A DNA stretch of 17,061 bases, taken from contig CAJUIO010000081.1 in NCBI GenBank assembly GCA_910586025.1, positions 1-17,061 of the forward strand. Direction: 5' to 3'. The position numbers and the translations under genes were made by a program. The notes under the pieces are model-generated. The model had not been told where the DNA came from. It saw only the letters and a list, made by a program, of their open reading frames with translations, and ran no database searches. Positions 1 to 7,219 of the stretch are shown one piece after another (within the stretch, counting starts at the first letter, position 1; every line of letters starts with the position of its first letter). This stretch comes from an uncultured Lachnospiraceae bacterium. GTDB taxonomy: Bacteria; Bacillota; Clostridia; Lachnospirales; Lachnospiraceae.

Positions 1-10
1 ACAAAAAGTA

Positions 11-46
11 AGAGTACCGCCAACCTACCAAAGCAAACGGTACTCT
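11..46. repeat. 9-bp inverted repeat at left edge
   Basis: AGAGTACCG (11-19) and CGGTACTCT (38-46) are perfect inverted copies separated by 18 bases. On the minus strand the hairpin is followed by TACTTTTTGT, so it could end a leftward transcript. On the plus strand no T-run follows. No leftward gene is visible to its right, so it may instead be a protein-binding site or the end of a feature cut by the window edge. Confidence 0.4.
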
Positions 47-71
47 ACAAAAGGATATTTCAAATTATGTA

Positions 72-99
72 TTGACTTTTGCCAGACATAATATATAAT
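72..99 (+). promoter_or_regulatory. sigma-A type promoter for the RHH gene
   Basis: TTGACT (72-77) and TATAAT (94-99) are separated by 16 bases, close to the vegetative consensus. The -10 box ends 32 bases before the ATG of the small RHH gene. The spacer carries one copy of a GCCAGACA motif and a second copy lies just downstream, so the promoter is probably repressed by a protein bound there. Confidence 0.7.
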
Positions 100-119
100 T
101 GAATTATGCCAGACAAAAG
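77..119. promoter_or_regulatory. repeated operator-like motif TGCCAGACA
   Basis: TGCCAGACA occurs at 80-88 and 107-115 in the same orientation, 27 bases apart, which puts the copies near the same DNA face. The flanks form an outer inverted repeat (TTTTG...CAAAA and ATAAT...ATTAT) around the -10 box. RHH regulators commonly bind repeated short sites over their own promoters, so autoregulation by the product of 132-296 is the natural reading. That link is inferred, not shown. Confidence 0.5.
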
Positions 120-131
120 TGAGGTGAGAAA

Positions 132-296
132 ATGAGTCCACGGACGGGCAGGCCAACAGACAATCCCAAACATAACAAAATAAGTATTCGTATCAGCGAT
201 GAAGACAAGAATATTCTTGAAAGGTATTGCGAGAAAGAAAAAGTCAATAAGACGGAGGCAATCAGCAGAGGGATAAAGAAGTTGGAACAAAAATAA
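132..296 (+). CDS. small ribbon-helix-helix (CopG/Arc-like) regulator
   Basis: The product is a 54-residue basic protein. A disordered start (RTGRPTDNPKHNK) leads into a strand-like KISIRISDED segment, then two helices: KNILERYCEKEK, and KTEAISRGIKKLEQK after a VN turn. This is the layout of a ribbon-helix-helix DNA-binding protein, whose dimer inserts the beta strand into the major groove. GAGGTGAG just upstream of the ATG serves as ribosome binding site. The gene has its own promoter with repeated motifs (72-119) and is followed by a hairpin terminator, so it is probably a single-gene autoregulated unit acting on nearby phage promoters. A frameshifted relative sits at 13885-14030. The fold call is from pattern only and the target is unknown. 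Confidence 0.75.
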   Translation: MSPRTGRPTDNPKHNKISIRISDEDKNILERYCEKEKVNKTEAISRGIKKLEQK

Positions 297-334
297 AACA
301 GCCGTCTACCCGCTAAAGTAAGAACGACTGTTTT
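295..334 (+). terminator. probable rho-independent terminator after the RHH gene
   Basis: AAAACAGCCGT (295-305) pairs with ACGACTGTTTT (324-334) apart from one C-A mismatch. The loop is 18 bases and the T-run lies at the end of the 3' arm. It overlaps the stop codon of the RHH gene. The large loop and mismatch make it moderate in strength. Confidence 0.5.
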
Positions 335-412
335 CATCAGAAGTTTCCTTCTATGAAATATCTTATCATGGTAAGGAGCTTCTTTCAACAACAAATTGAA
401 AGGAGATTTTTT

Positions 413-622
413 ATGGAAAATATTAATAAGTATATCAACAACTTTACCAGAAGGCATAAGGAAAACAGCAGATTTGCTATGAAAGCTAGTGATATATTAT
501 CTGCCGTAAGGTTGGTAAAGGGAGGAAATCCTGCAGATGTGATATGTAATATTTTTAGGTATGGTTATGCCAAAGGTTATAGTGCGTGCGAATCAGAGAT
601 GAAGAAAGGCGGTGCGGCCTAA
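413..622 (+). CDS. small phage protein of unknown function
   Basis: The product is 69 residues long. I chose the ATG at 413 because AAAGGAG lies at a good distance before it; an in-frame ATG 60 bases earlier has no such site. The protein is basic, predicted helical and has no membrane segment. The C-terminal half contains a YGYAKGYSACESEMKKGG-like segment. I recall similar short helical proteins with a 'GY.KGY.A...EMKKG' ending in early regions of Firmicute phages, but no function is known to me. The stop codon overlaps the start of the Rha gene (TAATG), so the two are translationally coupled. It is likely an early or regulatory accessory protein, but this is context only. Confidence 0.6.
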   Translation: MENINKYINNFTRRHKENSRFAMKASDILSAVRLVKGGNPADVICNIFRYGYAKGYSACESEMKKGGAA

Positions 623-1143
623 TGGCAGAGATAATTGGAACGGTGATCGCTTCCATGGAAGTGGCGCAGATGGTCGGCAAGCAACACAGTGATTTGTTAA
701 AAGATATACGGAGATATAGTATTCAATTAGTTGAAGGGAAAATTTCCCGCAATGATTTTTTCAAAGAGAGTACGTATGTTACGGAAAATAATCGTATTGC
801 GCCATGCTTTATGGTTACTAAAAAAGGCTGTGAATTCATTGCCCATAAGCTGACAGGCCAGAAAGGCACGGAGTTCACCGCACGGTACATAAACCGTTTC
901 CATGAGATGGAAAAGAAGATTGAGAATCCGCAGCCTGCGGAAATCCCAATAGGGGAAGTCGCCAGTTATTTAAAGGTCATGGATAGGGTTGCCGTCCGGC
1001 AGGACACGGCGCCGTATAAGATAGCGCAGGCGTTTCAGGCGGTATCGGAACAGTTTGGCATCCGGCTCCCGGTGGATTTTGCAAATATTCCGGAGTATGA
1101 GCAGATGTCGCTGGATCTGAGGAAAGGTGGAGGGGTGGCGTAA
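622..1143 (+). CDS. rha: Rha-family phage regulatory protein (copy 1)
   Basis: The product is 173 residues long. Residues about 10-98 match the pRha pattern: a helical segment with EVAQMVGKQHSDLLKDIR, a variable loop ending FKESTYV..NNR..PCFMVTKKG, then FIAHKLTGQKG..FTARYINRFHEME. The C-terminal part (about 110-165) resembles the tails of phage antirepressor-type proteins, with a YKIAQAFQAVSEQFGI segment. Rha proteins are associated with phage lysogenic/lytic regulation and interference with host integration-factor-deficient growth; the mechanism is poorly defined. The ATG at 622 overlaps the preceding stop (TAATG), and an earlier in-frame start at 586 would lie inside the upstream gene. A second Rha-type gene lies at 13108-13833. 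Family confidence is high, exact role uncertain. Confidence 0.85.
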   Translation: MAEIIGTVIASMEVAQMVGKQHSDLLKDIRRYSIQLVEGKISRNDFFKESTYVTENNRIAPCFMVTKKGCEFIAHKLTGQKGTEFTARYINRFHEMEKKIENPQPAEIPIGEVASYLKVMDRVAVRQDTAPYKIAQAFQAVSEQFGIRLPVDFANIPEYEQMSLDLRKGGGVA

Positions 1144-1146
1144 AAG

Positions 1147-1329
1147 ATGAAGAGCAAATCTGTGAGAAAAATTATATGGATCATGAATCTGCTGACATTA
1201 TGCGTCCTGGGATATTATGCCGTTACAAAAGGATTACACCTTATGATCGGGATTGCCCTGGCCTTAAGCGTGATCACCAACACGCTGTATAGCGTCTGCG
1301 AGATACGCCAGGGAAAAGGAATTAACTAA
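1147..1329 (+). CDS. small two-helix membrane protein
   Basis: The product is 60 residues long. After a basic start (MKSKSVRK) it shows two hydrophobic segments, about residues 9-26 (IIWIMNLLTLCVLGYYAV) and 31-48 (LHLMIGIALALSVITNTL), then a short polar tail. This predicts a membrane hairpin. The gene begins 3 bases after the Rha stop and is preceded by GGAGGGG at 1129-1135, slightly distant. It is the last gene before the strong terminator, so it belongs to the left transcription unit. It could be a superinfection-exclusion type or holin-like protein, but nothing in the sequence decides this; a holin would more usually sit by an endolysin, and none is here. Confidence 0.55.
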   Translation: MKSKSVRKIIWIMNLLTLCVLGYYAVTKGLHLMIGIALALSVITNTLYSVCEIRQGKGIN

Positions 1330-1388
1330 CCAACCACAAAAAAGAGCAGCAGGCAATAAAATAAGCGCAAAGAGGCAGCAGGCGCCGA

Positions 1389-1433
1389 GAAGAGCAGGGA
1401 TTGTATGGAGCATACGGTTCCTGCTCTTCTTTT
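1389..1433 (+). terminator. strong rho-independent terminator between regulatory and late blocks
   Basis: GAAGAGCAGG (1389-1398) pairs perfectly with CCTGCTCTTC (1420-1429). The inner bases continue the pairing (GATT with GGTT by wobble pairs, then GTATG with CATAC), giving about 19 bp closed by a GAG loop. TTTT follows. It separates the Rha operon from the terminase genes. Confidence 0.8.
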
Positions 1434-1442
1434 GCACTGAAT

Positions 1443-1448
1443 TATAAT
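1443..1448 (+). promoter_or_regulatory. possible -10 box of a late promoter
   Basis: A perfect TATAAT sits directly after the terminator and about 140 bases before the terminase small subunit. No convincing -35 hexamer lies 16-18 bases upstream; that space is the terminator's 3' arm. It could be an activator-dependent late promoter. This is weak evidence from one motif. Confidence 0.3.
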
Positions 1449-1450
1449 GC

Positions 1451-1585
1451 ATGACTGCACGGGAAAAAAGGTACTGTCAGCGAAAAAACCCGTATGCGGG
1501 GCTGGGAGACCGCATTGCTTTGCTAGTTTCGGAAAAATTTTTTCGCCGTTTTCGTGCGTCTGGAGATGAGGGTGTGATAATAAAT
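1451..1585 (+). other. non-coding region before terminase genes; candidate cos/packaging region
   Basis: This stretch is open in the terminase small-subunit frame, but it has no ribosome binding site before its ATG at 1451 and its conceptual translation looks unlike protein. It contains CGGGAAAAAAGG and GCGAAAAAACCCG blocks, a GC-rich GCGGGGCTGGGAGACCGC run (1496-1513) and a near-palindromic GGAAAAATTTTTTCG (1531-1545). Such GC-rich and A/T-run alternations directly upstream of the small terminase gene are where cos sites of lambda-type phages lie. The function is inferred from position and composition only. Confidence 0.35.
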
Positions 1586-2140
1586 ATGGAAAAAGACGAA
1601 AAATTGATATCATCAGAGGAGCTGTCCCGAATCGTGGGAGGAAGCGTGAGAACCTTGCAAACACTGACAAAAGAGGGTCATATCACCTGCCTGAAAAAGG
1701 GGAATCACAACCGGTATGATCTGTATCAGGCGGTGAAGGAGTATATAGCATATCAGACGAAAAAGGAGGCCAGGAAATTTTCGTCTCTGGATGAGGAAAA
1801 AACATATGAGGAGACAAGGCTGAAAAGGGCGAAGGCGGATGCGGCGGAGCTGGAGCTGGAAGAGCTGAAGGGGAACCTCCATGCCTCCGCCGATGTGGAG
1901 GCGCTCACAACGGATCTGGTGCTTTTTGTGCGGTCAAATCTCCTGTCCCTTCCCGGTATGCTTGCAATGGATGTTGCGGAGGCGGAGAATGCCGCCGAGG
2001 CCTCGGAGATCATTAAGTCTGCGGTACATCGCATTTTAAATGAGATGGCTGATTATCGCTATGACCCGGAGGAGTACAGACGAAGGGTGAGGGAAAGACA
2101 GGGATGGACGGATGACAGAGAAGAGGATAGCGGAGGATAA
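1586..2140 (+). CDS. terS: terminase small subunit (Nu1-like DNA-recognition subunit)
   Basis: The product is 184 residues long. Residues about 6-60 form a winged-helix/MerR-like start (LISSEELSRIVGGSVRTLQTLTKEG...NRYDL..AVKEYI), as in phage lambda Nu1, which binds cos DNA. The middle (about 70-110) is a highly charged helix, TYEETRLKRAKADAAELE, followed by an assembly region with EALTTDLVLFVRSNLLSLPG typical of this small-subunit family. The protein recognises packaging DNA and delivers it to the large subunit. I chose the ATG at 1586; a GTG at 1574 with GGAG at 1562-1565 is an alternative, and the ATG at 1451 is disfavoured. The 3' end overlaps the large-subunit start by 29 bases, so the two are co-translated. 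Confidence 0.8.
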   Translation: MEKDEKLISSEELSRIVGGSVRTLQTLTKEGHITCLKKGNHNRYDLYQAVKEYIAYQTKKEARKFSSLDEEKTYEETRLKRAKADAAELELEELKGNLHASADVEALTTDLVLFVRSNLLSLPGMLAMDVAEAENAAEASEIIKSAVHRILNEMADYRYDPEEYRRRVRERQGWTDDREEDSGG

Positions 2141-4028
2141 TGCCAGAGGGCTGGCTGATCTGTCGAAGACCGTTGCCAGGGCCGCATCTAATTTCAGGCC
2201 TCCGGAGCAGCTCACCGTCACACAGTGGGCGGACAAATACAGAAGACTGTCGCCGGAAAACAGTGCCGAGCCCGGAAGATGGAAGACCGGAAGGACACCC
2301 TATCTGGAAGAGATCATGGACGCTTTTACAGATCCGAGGATTCACAGGATCACGGTGGTGGCCTCCTCCCAGGTAGGAAAGACGGAGGCGGAGCTGAACA
2401 TGCTGGGCTATGCCATGGATATTGATCCGGGCCCGATCATGTTCGTGCTGCCGAATACCAGGCCGGTGGCGGAGACGTTTTCGAAGAGAAGGGTATCAGC
2501 CATGATAAGGGACACCCCGAGGCTGCGGAAAAAGGTTGCGGAAGCCAAGGGGAGGGATGGAAATAACACGATCTTTAACAAGACTTATCCGGGCGGCATG
2601 CTCACCATAACCGGGGCCAATTCCCCTTCAAACCTTGCTTCCACGCCGTGCCGGTACGTGTTCGGGGACGAAAGGGACCGGTGGCCAAGGAGTGCCGGCG
2701 CAGAGGGGGATCCCTGGGGACTGGTCAAGGCCAGGACCATAACCTTTTACAATTACAAGATGGTGGAGGTGTCAACTCCCACGATCAAGGGATGCAGCGT
2801 GATCGAGGAATCCTTTCTGGAGGGATCGCAGGAATATTGGAGCACGGAGTGCCCGCATTGTCATGAATACAGTTTTATCCGTTTTGGAAATATCAGATTT
2901 AAGCACACGAAGACGGTAAAAAACGGCAAGAATCAGTATACGGTGGAGGAAATTGAGTATGTCTGCCCTGTGTGCGGCTGTATCTCTTCGGAAAAGGAGA
3001 TCAGGCGGCAGCCCAAAAAGTGGATCGCAAAGAATCCGGAGGCTTATAAAAGGGGGCACCGGTCTTTCTGGATCAACGCTTTTGGTTCGCCGTGGCTGTC
3101 ATGGGAGGAGCTGATACTCAGGTATCTTGCTGCCGACGGGGATCCGGAGGCACTGAAAACGGTGTATAACACGCTGTTTGGGGAGCTTTGGGAAGACAGG
3201 ACGGGGCTGCTGGATGAGGACGGGCTGCTTGCCAGGCGGGAGGAATACGGGGCGGAGCTTCCGGACGGGGTGCTCTGTCTGACCTGTGGGGTGGATACGC
3301 AGAACAACCGTCTGGAGTATGAGGTGGTCGGATATGGATATCACAGGGAAAACTGGGGCATTGAAAAGGGCGTTATCATGGGGAAACCGGATGAGGACGA
3401 GACCTGGGAAAGACTGGACGGGGTGATTGACCGGGTATGGAGGTTCAAAAACGGGCGGGGCCTTAAAGCGTCAATTACTTTTGTGGATTCGGGAGGTAAT
3501 TATACGCAGGAGGTATATGCCCAGTGCAAAAAGCGGTTCCATAAGAAGGTGTTCGCCATAAAGGGAGCCAACAGGGAAAACACCCCGTACATATCCATTC
3601 CCAAGTTGGTCAATATCCTTGACGAGGAAAAAAGGGTTATCGGGAAGACATGGCTGTATTATATCGGCGTGGACGCCGGGAAGGAAAAGATTATGTCCGG
3701 GTTGGAGGTGCAGCAGCCGGGATCCAGATATTCGCATTTCCCGCTGGACGAGGAGAGGGGATATGATTATAATTTCGCTTCCGGGCTTCTGTCGGAGGTG
3801 CTCAGCTTTAACGGGAAGAGGTGGGAGTGGAAGAAGATCCCGGGGCATGAGAGGAACGAGGCGCTTGACTGCAGGAATTACGCCAATGCGGCATTTAAAG
3901 CCCTTAATGCGAATCTGGAAGCAATTGAGCGAAAATTGAAGGAAGAGGTTCCGAAAAAGGAATCGAAGGTGGTTAAGAAGAGGCAGCCGAAAAGGCGTGC
4001 CTCTTCTTTGCTGGAAGGAGAATGGTAG
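2112..4028 (+). CDS. terL: terminase large subunit, GpA family
   Basis: The product is 638 residues, the usual length for lambda gpA-type terminases. The N-terminal ATPase shows a Walker A-type motif, ASSQVGKTE, at about 84-92 (K90) and a Walker B-like VFGDE at 183-187. A zinc-binding pair of CPHC (247-250) and CPVC (285-288) follows. The C-terminal nuclease domain shows spaced acidic residues in GVDTQ (D395), FVDSG (D459) and EALDC (D586). It pumps DNA into the prohead and cuts the concatemer. The ATG at 2112 lies inside the end of the small subunit gene with AGGGA just upstream. All key motifs are present, so the gene appears intact. Confidence 0.95.
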   Translation: MTEKRIAEDNARGLADLSKTVARAASNFRPPEQLTVTQWADKYRRLSPENSAEPGRWKTGRTPYLEEIMDAFTDPRIHRITVVASSQVGKTEAELNMLGYAMDIDPGPIMFVLPNTRPVAETFSKRRVSAMIRDTPRLRKKVAEAKGRDGNNTIFNKTYPGGMLTITGANSPSNLASTPCRYVFGDERDRWPRSAGAEGDPWGLVKARTITFYNYKMVEVSTPTIKGCSVIEESFLEGSQEYWSTECPHCHEYSFIRFGNIRFKHTKTVKNGKNQYTVEEIEYVCPVCGCISSEKEIRRQPKKWIAKNPEAYKRGHRSFWINAFGSPWLSWEELILRYLAADGDPEALKTVYNTLFGELWEDRTGLLDEDGLLARREEYGAELPDGVLCLTCGVDTQNNRLEYEVVGYGYHRENWGIEKGVIMGKPDEDETWERLDGVIDRVWRFKNGRGLKASITFVDSGGNYTQEVYAQCKKRFHKKVFAIKGANRENTPYISIPKLVNILDEEKRVIGKTWLYYIGVDAGKEKIMSGLEVQQPGSRYSHFPLDEERGYDYNFASGLLSEVLSFNGKRWEWKKIPGHERNEALDCRNYANAAFKALNANLEAIERKLKEEVPKKESKVVKKRQPKRRASSLLEGEW

Positions 4029-4041
4029 GAAGGAGCGGATA

Positions 4042-4311
4042 ATGGTGATTCTCACGAGAAAGCAGATAAAAAGGAGACTGGAACGGATAGAGGAGAGGCT
4101 GGAATTTTATTATGAGAAGGAAAAGGAGATCTTGACGAAATCCGGTGTAGCCTCTTATACCATAGGGTCCAGGAGCGTGTCAAGGTATCAGTATTCGGCT
4201 GATATCAAAAGGAATATCGAGGAGCTGGAGAACCAGAGGGACGAGCTGGAGAATCTTTTGAACGGGCACAGGCCGAGAAAGGCCGTGGCGGTTCTTCCCA
4301 GGGACTGGTAG
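4042..4311 (+). CDS. small head-tail joining type protein (gpW position)
   Basis: The product is 89 residues long. It is predicted to be two charged helices (RKQIKRRLERIEERLEFYYEKEKEIL and IKRNIEELENQRDELENLL) around a short turn region, ASYTIGSRSVSRYQYS. This central 'SYTIGSRS' turn is familiar from small phage proteins between terminase and portal; lambda gpW, at the same map position, is a small helical protein that closes the portal and joins head to tail. The ATG at 4042 is preceded by AAGGAG (4030-4035), and an earlier in-frame start inside the terminase gene is rejected. Direct homology to gpW is not certain from sequence; the function is by position. Confidence 0.65.
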   Translation: MVILTRKQIKRRLERIEERLEFYYEKEKEILTKSGVASYTIGSRSVSRYQYSADIKRNIEELENQRDELENLLNGHRPRKAVAVLPRDW

Positions 4312-4328
4312 AGACGGGAGGCGGCAGA

Positions 4329-5933
4329 ATGGAGGAAACATTGTTATACGGGGGAAGCGGCAAAGGGTACGGTCAGGCGGGCGCTTCCCATATAAAGCGG
4401 GCGGTAAAGGGGTTCCGGGCCCAGTCGGGGAGCCCCCAGGAAGATATTGATCTGAACAATTACACGTTGAGGCAGAGGGGAAGGATTCTCTATATGTCCC
4501 AGCCGGTGGCCACGTCGGGGATTAAGATAAACCGAACAAAAGTGGTTGGAATCGGCCTGAGGCTGGTACCAAAGATTGACAGGGAGTTCCTGGGCCTGGA
4601 TTCCGTGGCGGCGGAGGAATGGCAGTGTCATGTAAAGAAGGAGTTTTCGCTGTGGGCGGATAGGAAGGAGGCGTGTGACGCCACGGGGATGAATAATTTT
4701 TACGCCATGCAGCAGCTGGCGCTGATTTCCTGGCTGATGTCCGGTGATGTGTTCGCCCTTCGGAAGGAGCGGGAAGCGGGGCGGCTCACTCCTTACCGCC
4801 TGAGGCTGCATTTGATCGAGGCGGACCGGTGCAGCACTCCGGCGGATGCCGTGGCGGGCATGCTGAATATGCCGGAGGCAAGGAGCGGACGGGGCAACCG
4901 GATCTATGACGGCGTGGAAGTGGGCAGTGACGGGGCCGTGCTGGCGTATTATTTCCGGAACACGCATCCGTACCAGATTACGGCGCAGCGGACGGAATGG
5001 AACAGGGTGGAGGCTTACGGGGAAAAGACGGGGCTTCCAAATGTGCTGCATATAATGAATGCGGAAAGGCCGGAGCAGTACCGGGGCGTCACTTATCTGG
5101 CCCAGATCATAGAGCCTCTTCTGCAGATGCGCAGGTATACGGAGAGCGAGCTGGTGGCGGCGGTGGTGGAAAGCTTCTTTTCGGCGTTTATCACCAGCAC
5201 GGCTAACACGGATATGTCGGGGCTTCCGTTTAACGAGGCGGAGGAGGCCGGGGACGGAACGGGACCGGAGCGGTATGATCCCAATGAGTACGAGATGGGA
5301 CCGGGGAACATTATCATGCTGAATCCGGGAGAGAGCGTGGAGTTTGCGGATCCGAAGAGGCCTGCAAACGGATTTGATAATTTCCAGAAGGCGATCTGCA
5401 CGCAGCTGGGAGCCGCTTTGGAGATACCCAGGGATCTGCTGCTTAAGGAGTTTAACGCCAGCTATTCCGCGTCCAGGGCGGCGCTGATGGAGGCGTGGGA
5501 CACCTTCCGCATGTACCGTAACTGGTTTGTGGATGATTTCTGCAATCCGGTTTATGAGATGTGGCTGTCGGAGGCGGTGGCATCCGGGCGGGTGAGCGCT
5601 CCCGGTTTTTTTGCGGATCCCCTGGTGAGGAAGGCGTGGCTTGGTTGTGAGTGGATCGGGCCGTCACAGGGGCAGCTGGATCCGGGGAAGGAAGTCAAGG
5701 CGGAGATTCTGGCCGTGCAGCACGGGTTTACCACGCACGAGGACGCAACCATGCGCCTGAACGGAGGAGACTGGTCCAGTAACATGGATCAGCTGGCAAG
5801 GGAGTATGAGAAATTGAGGAAGGTCATGCCGGCAGGGCAGGAGACGGAGCGGGAAGATGATGATGACGAGGAAAAGGATGAAAGACCGGGGAATGGAAGT
5901 GAAGAAGAAGGAAGAGGGGGAGACGAAAAGTGA
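4329..5933 (+). CDS. portal protein, lambda gpB family
   Basis: The product is 534 residues, normal for lambda-type portals. The start region ends with YTLRQRGRILYMSQPVATSG, matching the family's 'R.R.L..N.P.A..ai' segment. The core contains VLHIMNAERPEQYRG.TYLA and a late conserved block, EIPRDLLLKEFNASYSASRAA, followed by the clip/crown region with CEWIGPSQGQLDPGKEVKAE. Twelve copies form the ring through which DNA enters and to which the tail connects. The last ~30 residues are strongly acidic (runs of D and E), a natural extension not seen in the family core. GGGAGG (4316-4321) lies 7 bases before the ATG. The stop overlaps the protease start (GTGA), suggesting coupling. Confidence 0.93.
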   Translation: MEETLLYGGSGKGYGQAGASHIKRAVKGFRAQSGSPQEDIDLNNYTLRQRGRILYMSQPVATSGIKINRTKVVGIGLRLVPKIDREFLGLDSVAAEEWQCHVKKEFSLWADRKEACDATGMNNFYAMQQLALISWLMSGDVFALRKEREAGRLTPYRLRLHLIEADRCSTPADAVAGMLNMPEARSGRGNRIYDGVEVGSDGAVLAYYFRNTHPYQITAQRTEWNRVEAYGEKTGLPNVLHIMNAERPEQYRGVTYLAQIIEPLLQMRRYTESELVAAVVESFFSAFITSTANTDMSGLPFNEAEEAGDGTGPERYDPNEYEMGPGNIIMLNPGESVEFADPKRPANGFDNFQKAICTQLGAALEIPRDLLLKEFNASYSASRAALMEAWDTFRMYRNWFVDDFCNPVYEMWLSEAVASGRVSAPGFFADPLVRKAWLGCEWIGPSQGQLDPGKEVKAEILAVQHGFTTHEDATMRLNGGDWSSNMDQLAREYEKLRKVMPAGQETEREDDDDEEKDERPGNGSEEEGRGGDEK

Positions 5934-7219
5934 ATGAGAGGAAAGAGAGGAGGATGAGGACGGGAATGAATGAGAGTGAGGCTAAGCGGATTATTAACGG
6001 GCCTTTGGGAGGGGGCGTGACCGGTATCCTGGAGGAGCAGACGGCTTACAATATCGTGGAAAACGAGCTGGAGGATTCGGCGGAGATTACTATGTACGGG
6101 GAGGTCGTGCAGGATCGGCCCAGGCGGTATTGGGACGAGGAGAAGGACAATGACAGGCTGTATATTGTCCTGGGTGAGTTTTTGAAGGATCTGGAAAAGG
6201 TGAAGAACCGAAGGAGTATAACGGTTCGGATTAATTCCCCGGGCGGGGAGCTGTATGCCGGAATTGCTATCATGAACCGGCTTGGCGAGCTTGGCGGGGA
6301 GGTGGTGACGATCGTGGACGGCCTGGCGGCCAGTGCGGCCAGCATTATTCTTCAGGGCGGGAAGAGGAGAAAGGTTCATAAGGGAAGTCTGGTGATGGTG
6401 CACGGGGCTTCCAGTTTTTTCTTCGGGTATTATAACAGGAAGCAGTTGAAGGAAAGGGCTGACCAGCTGGATGCGGCGAACCGTACCGCCATAGAGGCTT
6501 ATGCGCAGAGGACGGGTCTGGAGCGGGATGAGATCAGCGCCATCCTGGATCAGACGGCGTGGATGACGGGTCAGGAGGCCATTGATATGGGATTTGCGGA
6601 CGAGCTGGTGGAGGGCGGAAGTGTTTCCATGAGTATCAGTCAGGACAGCGCTTATATGACGGTTAATGGGATCCGGATGTCAACGGCGGGCTTTGAAAGG
6701 ATCCCCGAGGGGCTGCAGGTGGTGAATGATGCGGTAATTCCCGGAATCGATCCGGTTATTACAGATAAAACGAACAGGAAAGAAGGAGGTAGAGAGATGA
6801 CGGCGGAAGAGTTGAGGGAGAAGTATCCCGATCTGGTGGCGGAGATTGAGGCGTCCGCAAGGCCATCAGGAGGGGATGGAAGTGAAAGCAATGCTGTATC
6901 GGAAGCGGTTGCGGCGGAGAGGAAGAGGATCTCCGAGATTGACGAGATTGCGGGCATGGTTGGCGACAGGGAGCTGGTCAAAAAGGCCAAGTTTGAATCG
7001 GGCATGTCGGCGGCGGAGCTGGCTCTGGAATCCATGCGGCAGCAGGCAAAGCAGGGGCAGCAGTTTATGCGGGATGCTCATGAGGATGTGAGTGGTTCCG
7101 GTGCGAACGGCGTCACGGCCATTCCCTGCGGAAGCATGCAGGAGGAGTTGAGTCAGAGCGATATTGAGGCCGGGGCAGCGCTAATCGCAGGAATTCAGAG
7201 TAAGGAGGGGAAGGTATGA
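5930..7219 (+). CDS. ClpP-like prohead (capsid maturation) protease with C-terminal scaffold region
   Basis: The product is 429 residues from the GTG at 5930. The ClpP/S49-like core spans about 50-230: SPGG (103-106, oxyanion strand), the nucleophile in DGLAASAAS (S135), histidine in MVHGA (H158) and aspartate in ILDQTAWMTGQEAI (D207). After a linker, the C-terminal ~140 residues are charged, helical and low in hydrophobics, as in lambda gpC, whose C-terminal part is the scaffold Nu3. The protease trims head proteins during maturation. The GTG overlaps the portal stop (GTGA). Further in-frame ATGs at 5954 and 5966 are possible starts. An internal start is annotated separately. Confidence 0.9.
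   Translation: MNERKERRMRTGMNESEAKRIINGPLGGGVTGILEEQTAYNIVENELEDSAEITMYGEVVQDRPRRYWDEEKDNDRLYIVLGEFLKDLEKVKNRRSITVRINSPGGELYAGIAIMNRLGELGGEVVTIVDGLAASAASIILQGGKRRKVHKGSLVMVHGASSFFFGYYNRKQLKERADQLDAANRTAIEAYAQRTGLERDEISAILDQTAWMTGQEAIDMGFADELVEGGSVSMSISQDSAYMTVNGIRMSTAGFERIPEGLQVVNDAVIPGIDPVITDKTNRKEGGREMTAEELREKYPDLVAEIEASARPSGGDGSESNAVSEAVAAERKRISEIDEIAGMVGDRELVKKAKFESGMSAAELALESMRQQAKQGQQFMRDAHEDVSGSGANGVTAIPCGSMQEELSQSDIEAGAALIAGIQSKEGKV
6797..7219 (+). CDS. nested capsid scaffold protein (Nu3-like), same frame as protease
   Basis: An in-frame ATG at 6797 (residue 290 of the protease) is preceded by AGAAGGAGGT (6781-6790), about the best ribosome binding site in the window, at ideal spacing. 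The product would be 140 residues: MTAEELREKYPDLVAEIEA, a G/S-rich linker, then charged helices including AAERKRISEIDEIAGM and AELALESMRQQAK. This is the lambda C/Nu3 arrangement, in which the scaffold is made independently from within the protease gene and directs head assembly before being removed. The helical, Glu/Lys-rich make-up fits a scaffold. Expression is inferred from the start signal. Confidence 0.75.
   Translation: MTAEELREKYPDLVAEIEASARPSGGDGSESNAVSEAVAAERKRISEIDEIAGMVGDRELVKKAKFESGMSAAELALESMRQQAKQGQQFMRDAHEDVSGSGANGVTAIPCGSMQEELSQSDIEAGAALIAGIQSKEGKV

Noticed and set aside
11..46. Left-edge inverted repeat read as a phage attachment site
   Set aside because: No integrase, tRNA end or matching second copy is visible in the window, so an att site cannot be supported.
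1147..1329. Two-helix small membrane protein read as a holin
   Set aside because: No endolysin is adjacent and it lies in the regulatory block; size and two helices alone are not enough.
4344..5051. A 235-codon minus-strand open frame opposite the portal gene
   Set aside because: Same reasoning: it is the mirror of a well-supported portal gene and rich in Arg/Pro/His without family features.
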